Assembly: GCA_000488855.1 (NCBI GenBank)
Contig: KI535286.1
Span: 252,813-316,812, forward strand
DNA from: Eubacterium brachy ATCC 33089
Lineage (GTDB): Bacteria; Bacillota; Clostridia; Peptostreptococcales; Anaerovoracaceae
Reading direction: 5' to 3'
DNA: 64,000 bases
This document shows positions 61,897 through 64,000 of the stretch, piece by piece. Within the stretch, counting starts at the first letter, position 1, and every line of letters starts with the position of its first letter. Both the position numbers and the translations under genes were made by a program. The notes under the pieces are model-generated. The model did not search any database, had not been told where the DNA came from, and saw nothing but the letters and a program-made list of their open reading frames with translations.

Positions 61897-63162
61897 TTAT
61901 ACACTAAAACGCAGTAGTAGGTATATAGTTGAAATGAAAATTGTTAAAATCATTACAGGGAATCCTACTTTCATATAACTCTTGAAGGTAATAGGAAAAC
62001 CGTGTTTTGTACTTATGGTAGATAGCAAGACGTTAGCTGAAGCTCCTATCAGTGTTCCGTTGCCGCCGAGGCAAGCCCCGAGAGATATGGTCCACCATAG
62101 AGGTGTAATATCTATTCCGCTCTTGCCCATAGCCATTATCAGAGGAATTAAAGTTGCGATGAACGGTATGTTATTGAGTACTGCGGAGATTAGAGCAGAT
62201 GCCCAAAGCAATACGAGCATTACCAAAATAGGACTGTCGGCAGTATATTCGACGATTAAGTGTGCAAGTTTATTCACGACACCTGTTTCAACGAGACCAC
62301 CCACTATTACAAACAGAGATGAGAAGAACATGATAGTTGACCACTCTACTTCGTGGATGATGTCTTCCACATCCTGCTTACCGATCAAAAGCATGACGGT
62401 ACCGGCAGTCAAGGCTATTACGGAGGATTCAATCTTCAAGAGATTGTGAGTTATAAATCCTATGACGACTAAAACTATCATAATGACGCTTTTAATTAAA
62501 AGGGACATATCGGATATGGATTTTTTCTCGTCAAGTGCCATGATTTCGGATACAGCATCAGAATTTACAGAGAATTTTTTGCCGTATATGAATTTAAACA
62601 CAAGAACCAGGATAATCATTATGACGACAACTACGGGAGCGGTGTTTTTAATGAAATCCAAGAAACTCAACTTAGCGGCACTTCCTATCATGATATTCGG
62701 AGGGTCACCGATCAATGTGGCGGTACCACCTATGTTGGATGCTAAAATTTGAGTTAAAAGCATAGGTACCGGATTGATTTTTAAAATTCCCGCTATGGAG
62801 ATGGTCATTGGTCCGATTAGGAGAACCGTCGTCACGTTATCCAAAAATGCCGATAGACATGCGGTGACAATCATAAATAACATCATAATCTTCCAAGGAT
62901 TACCTTTTGCCATTTTTGCAGATCTTATGGCTATGTATTCAAACATACCTGACGCCTTAACAACGGAAACGAATAACATCATTCCGATGAGGAGACCCAA
63001 GGTATTAAAATCAATATATGATACAGCTTTTTCAACTGTCAATATGTGAGATAAAAGCAATAATACAGCACCGGCTACAGAAGCTGCGGTGGAGTCCACT
63101 TTATCCGATATAATTGCGACCATTACGATTGCAAATATTCCTATAGCGATTGTTGATTGCAA
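61897..63162 (-). CDS. ArsB/NhaD-type ion transporter
   Basis: This 421-residue protein has 11-12 membrane helices with ASNIGGTATLIGDPPNIMI and ACLGGNGTLIGASANV, the two inverted-repeat hairpins of the ion transporter superfamily (ArsB, NhaD, CitM). It could exchange Na+/H+ or export an oxyanion; the sequence does not decide. The start is TTG 63162 with a perfect GGAGGT site. Confidence 0.87.
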   Translation of the reverse strand: MQSTIAIGIFAIVMVAIISDKVDSTAASVAGAVLLLLSHILTVEKAVSYIDFNTLGLLIGMMLFVSVVKASGMFEYIAIRSAKMAKGNPWKIMMLFMIVTACLSAFLDNVTTVLLIGPMTISIAGILKINPVPMLLTQILASNIGGTATLIGDPPNIMIGSAAKLSFLDFIKNTAPVVVVIMIILVLVFKFIYGKKFSVNSDAVSEIMALDEKKSISDMSLLIKSVIMIVLVVIGFITHNLLKIESSVIALTAGTVMLLIGKQDVEDIIHEVEWSTIMFFSSLFVIVGGLVETGVVNKLAHLIVEYTADSPILVMLVLLWASALISAVLNNIPFIATLIPLIMAMGKSGIDITPLWWTISLGACLGGNGTLIGASANVLLSTISTKHGFPITFKSYMKVGFPVMILTIFISTIYLLLRFSV

Positions 63163-63339
63163 AACTGTACCTCCTTTCCAATAAAAATATAAATTCGAAC
63201 AAAACTAATACCTTTAAAGGTATTATCATAAAAATTACAAAACATATTCTACTACAATAAATTTAAATACACAATACATATATAAAAAAAGAGATGCAGC
63301 TGTTATAGAGTCGATGAAAACTCTGAAATCTTACGGGTA

Positions 63340-63368
63340 TTGACTTGAGCGATAAAAAGTATTATAAT
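63340..63368 (+). promoter_or_regulatory. Promoter of the FMN riboswitch transcript
   Basis: TTGACT (63340-63345), 17 bases and TATAAT (63363-63368) precede the riboswitch by about 15 bases. Confidence 0.85.
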
Positions 63369-63381
63369 TTTTATGTAATCT

Positions 63382-63500
63382 GTTTCAGGGCGAGGTGCGA
63401 TTCCTCACCGGTGGTAATTGTAAAGCATAAGTCCACGAGCCAAGCGGCTGAACTGGTGTGATTCCAGTACCGACGGTCACAGTCCGGATGAGAGAAACCA
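63382..63500 (+). promoter_or_regulatory. FMN riboswitch (RFN element)
   Basis: All hallmark blocks are visible: CAGGGCGAGGTGCGATTCC, CTCACCGGTGGTAAT, GTCCACGAGCC, CTGGTGTGATTCCAGTACC, GACGGTCACAGTCCGGATG and AGAGAA. It binds FMN and shuts off the downstream gene by termination. Confidence 0.97.
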
Positions 63501-63538
63501 GATGAGTCACAGATTGTGACTTGATTGAGTTGATAATG

Positions 63539-63565
63539 CTCTGAACTGAGGTTCAGAGTTTTTTT
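63539..63565 (+). terminator. Riboswitch-controlled terminator
   Basis: CTCTGAAC, TGAG and GTTCAGAG form a perfect 8-bp stem followed by seven T, 50 bases before the ribU start. It is the expression platform that forms when FMN is bound. Confidence 0.92.
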
Positions 63566-63615
63566 ATTTCCCGAGCAGATTCCTTACATATTTTCTATAA
63601 TGAGAGGAGTTTGAT

Positions 63616-64000
63616 ATGCAAAAACAAACAAATGAAGCGATTGCGGTAAATCGTCAGAAAACGATGAAGTTGGCAAAGATGGGAATGCTCGTAGCAATTT
63701 CCATACTGCTGGTAAATATACACTTTCCGATATTCGGACCAGTAGCATTTTTAGAGTACGATCCGGCAGATATTCCGATACTGATAGGAGGATTTGCATT
63801 CGGACCTTTAGCAGGAGTGTGCATAACAATTGTGACGGCAATTTTACAGGGTTTGACAGTCAGTGCACAGAGCGGTTTGTATGGAATTTTGATGCACATA
63901 GTTGCAACCAGCACGTTGGTGCTCGTGTCCAGCACGATATATAAAATGAAAAAGAACAGAAAGATGGCAGTGTTGGGACTGCTGTGCGGAACCCTTGCCA
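63616..64000 (+). CDS. ribU: Riboflavin ECF transporter S component, cut by the window end
   Basis: The first 128 residues are present. The protein has hydrophobic helices and the RibU-type segment FLEYDPADIPILIGGFAFGPLAGV, preceded by a charged start with a GAGGAG ribosome site. It captures riboflavin for an energy-coupling factor transporter. Its control by an FMN riboswitch strongly supports the assignment. The C-terminal part lies beyond the window. Confidence 0.92.
   Translation, partial: MQKQTNEAIAVNRQKTMKLAKMGMLVAISILLVNIHFPIFGPVAFLEYDPADIPILIGGFAFGPLAGVCITIVTAILQGLTVSAQSGLYGILMHIVATSTLVLVSSTIYKMKKNRKMAVLGLLCGTLA

Noticed and set aside
1-64000. CRISPR array or rRNA genes.
   Set aside because: No regular repeat-spacer pattern and no rRNA-like sequence was seen on either strand.

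Overview
The window looks like the chromosome of a low-GC Gram-positive anaerobe of the Clostridia/Tissierellia kind (Bacillota). Supporting signs are AT-rich DNA, strong AGGAGG-type ribosome sites, use of TTG starts, a UPF0182 protein, a TagB/TagF-like teichoic acid enzyme, Dlt-like genes, a Bce-type two-component/ABC module and an FMN riboswitch with an ECF riboflavin transporter. The genus cannot be named from this sequence.

Positions 1-25297 are a complete-looking, compact (about 25.3 kb) siphovirus-type prophage inserted in a tRNA-Lys(CTT) gene. An identical core of at least 34 bp lies at both ends (1-34 and 25264-25297). The left arm, read leftward, holds the integrase, an NYN-domain nuclease behind a leader terminator, a lipoprotein, a very short ImmA-like peptidase and the repressor. 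Rightward from a strong promoter with a 15-bp palindromic operator come Cro, small early genes, three DNA methyltransferases, a DUF4406-like gene broken by TGA, and an HUH rolling-circle Rep in place of the usual helicase/primase set. A sigma-like late regulator, an HNH nuclease and terminase follow, then an HK97-type head, neck and tail module with a programmed -1 frameshift in the tail chaperone, and finally holin and amidase. A two-gene cassette with strong palindromes and alternative RNA pairings lies just inside the right end.

Positions 25598-39387 are housekeeping chromosome: two membrane proteins (one very acidic with a zinc ribbon), a UPF0182 membrane protein, glutamine synthetase, seryl-tRNA synthetase, a proline symporter, an Orn/Lys/Arg decarboxylase and a lone prepilin peptidase. 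Positions 39581-48553 are a cell-envelope region: a CDP-glycerol glycerophosphotransferase, an acyltransferase, then a Dlt-like operon (MBOAT, SGNH, adenylating ligase, PLP decarboxylase, carrier protein). The decarboxylase is not part of the classical D-alanylation operon. It suggests that an amino acid is loaded on the carrier, decarboxylated there, and transferred to a surface polymer. This is my leading candidate for an undescribed system.

Positions 48754-64000 hold transporters (AEC, EamA, ArsB/NhaD-like), a histidine phosphatase, a Bce-like response regulator and kinase, and one ABC ATPase flanked by two large FtsX-type permeases. Matching 27-bp operators precede the first permease and the ATPase. 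BirA, asparaginase and, at the right edge, an FMN-riboswitch-controlled ribU cut by the window end complete the region.
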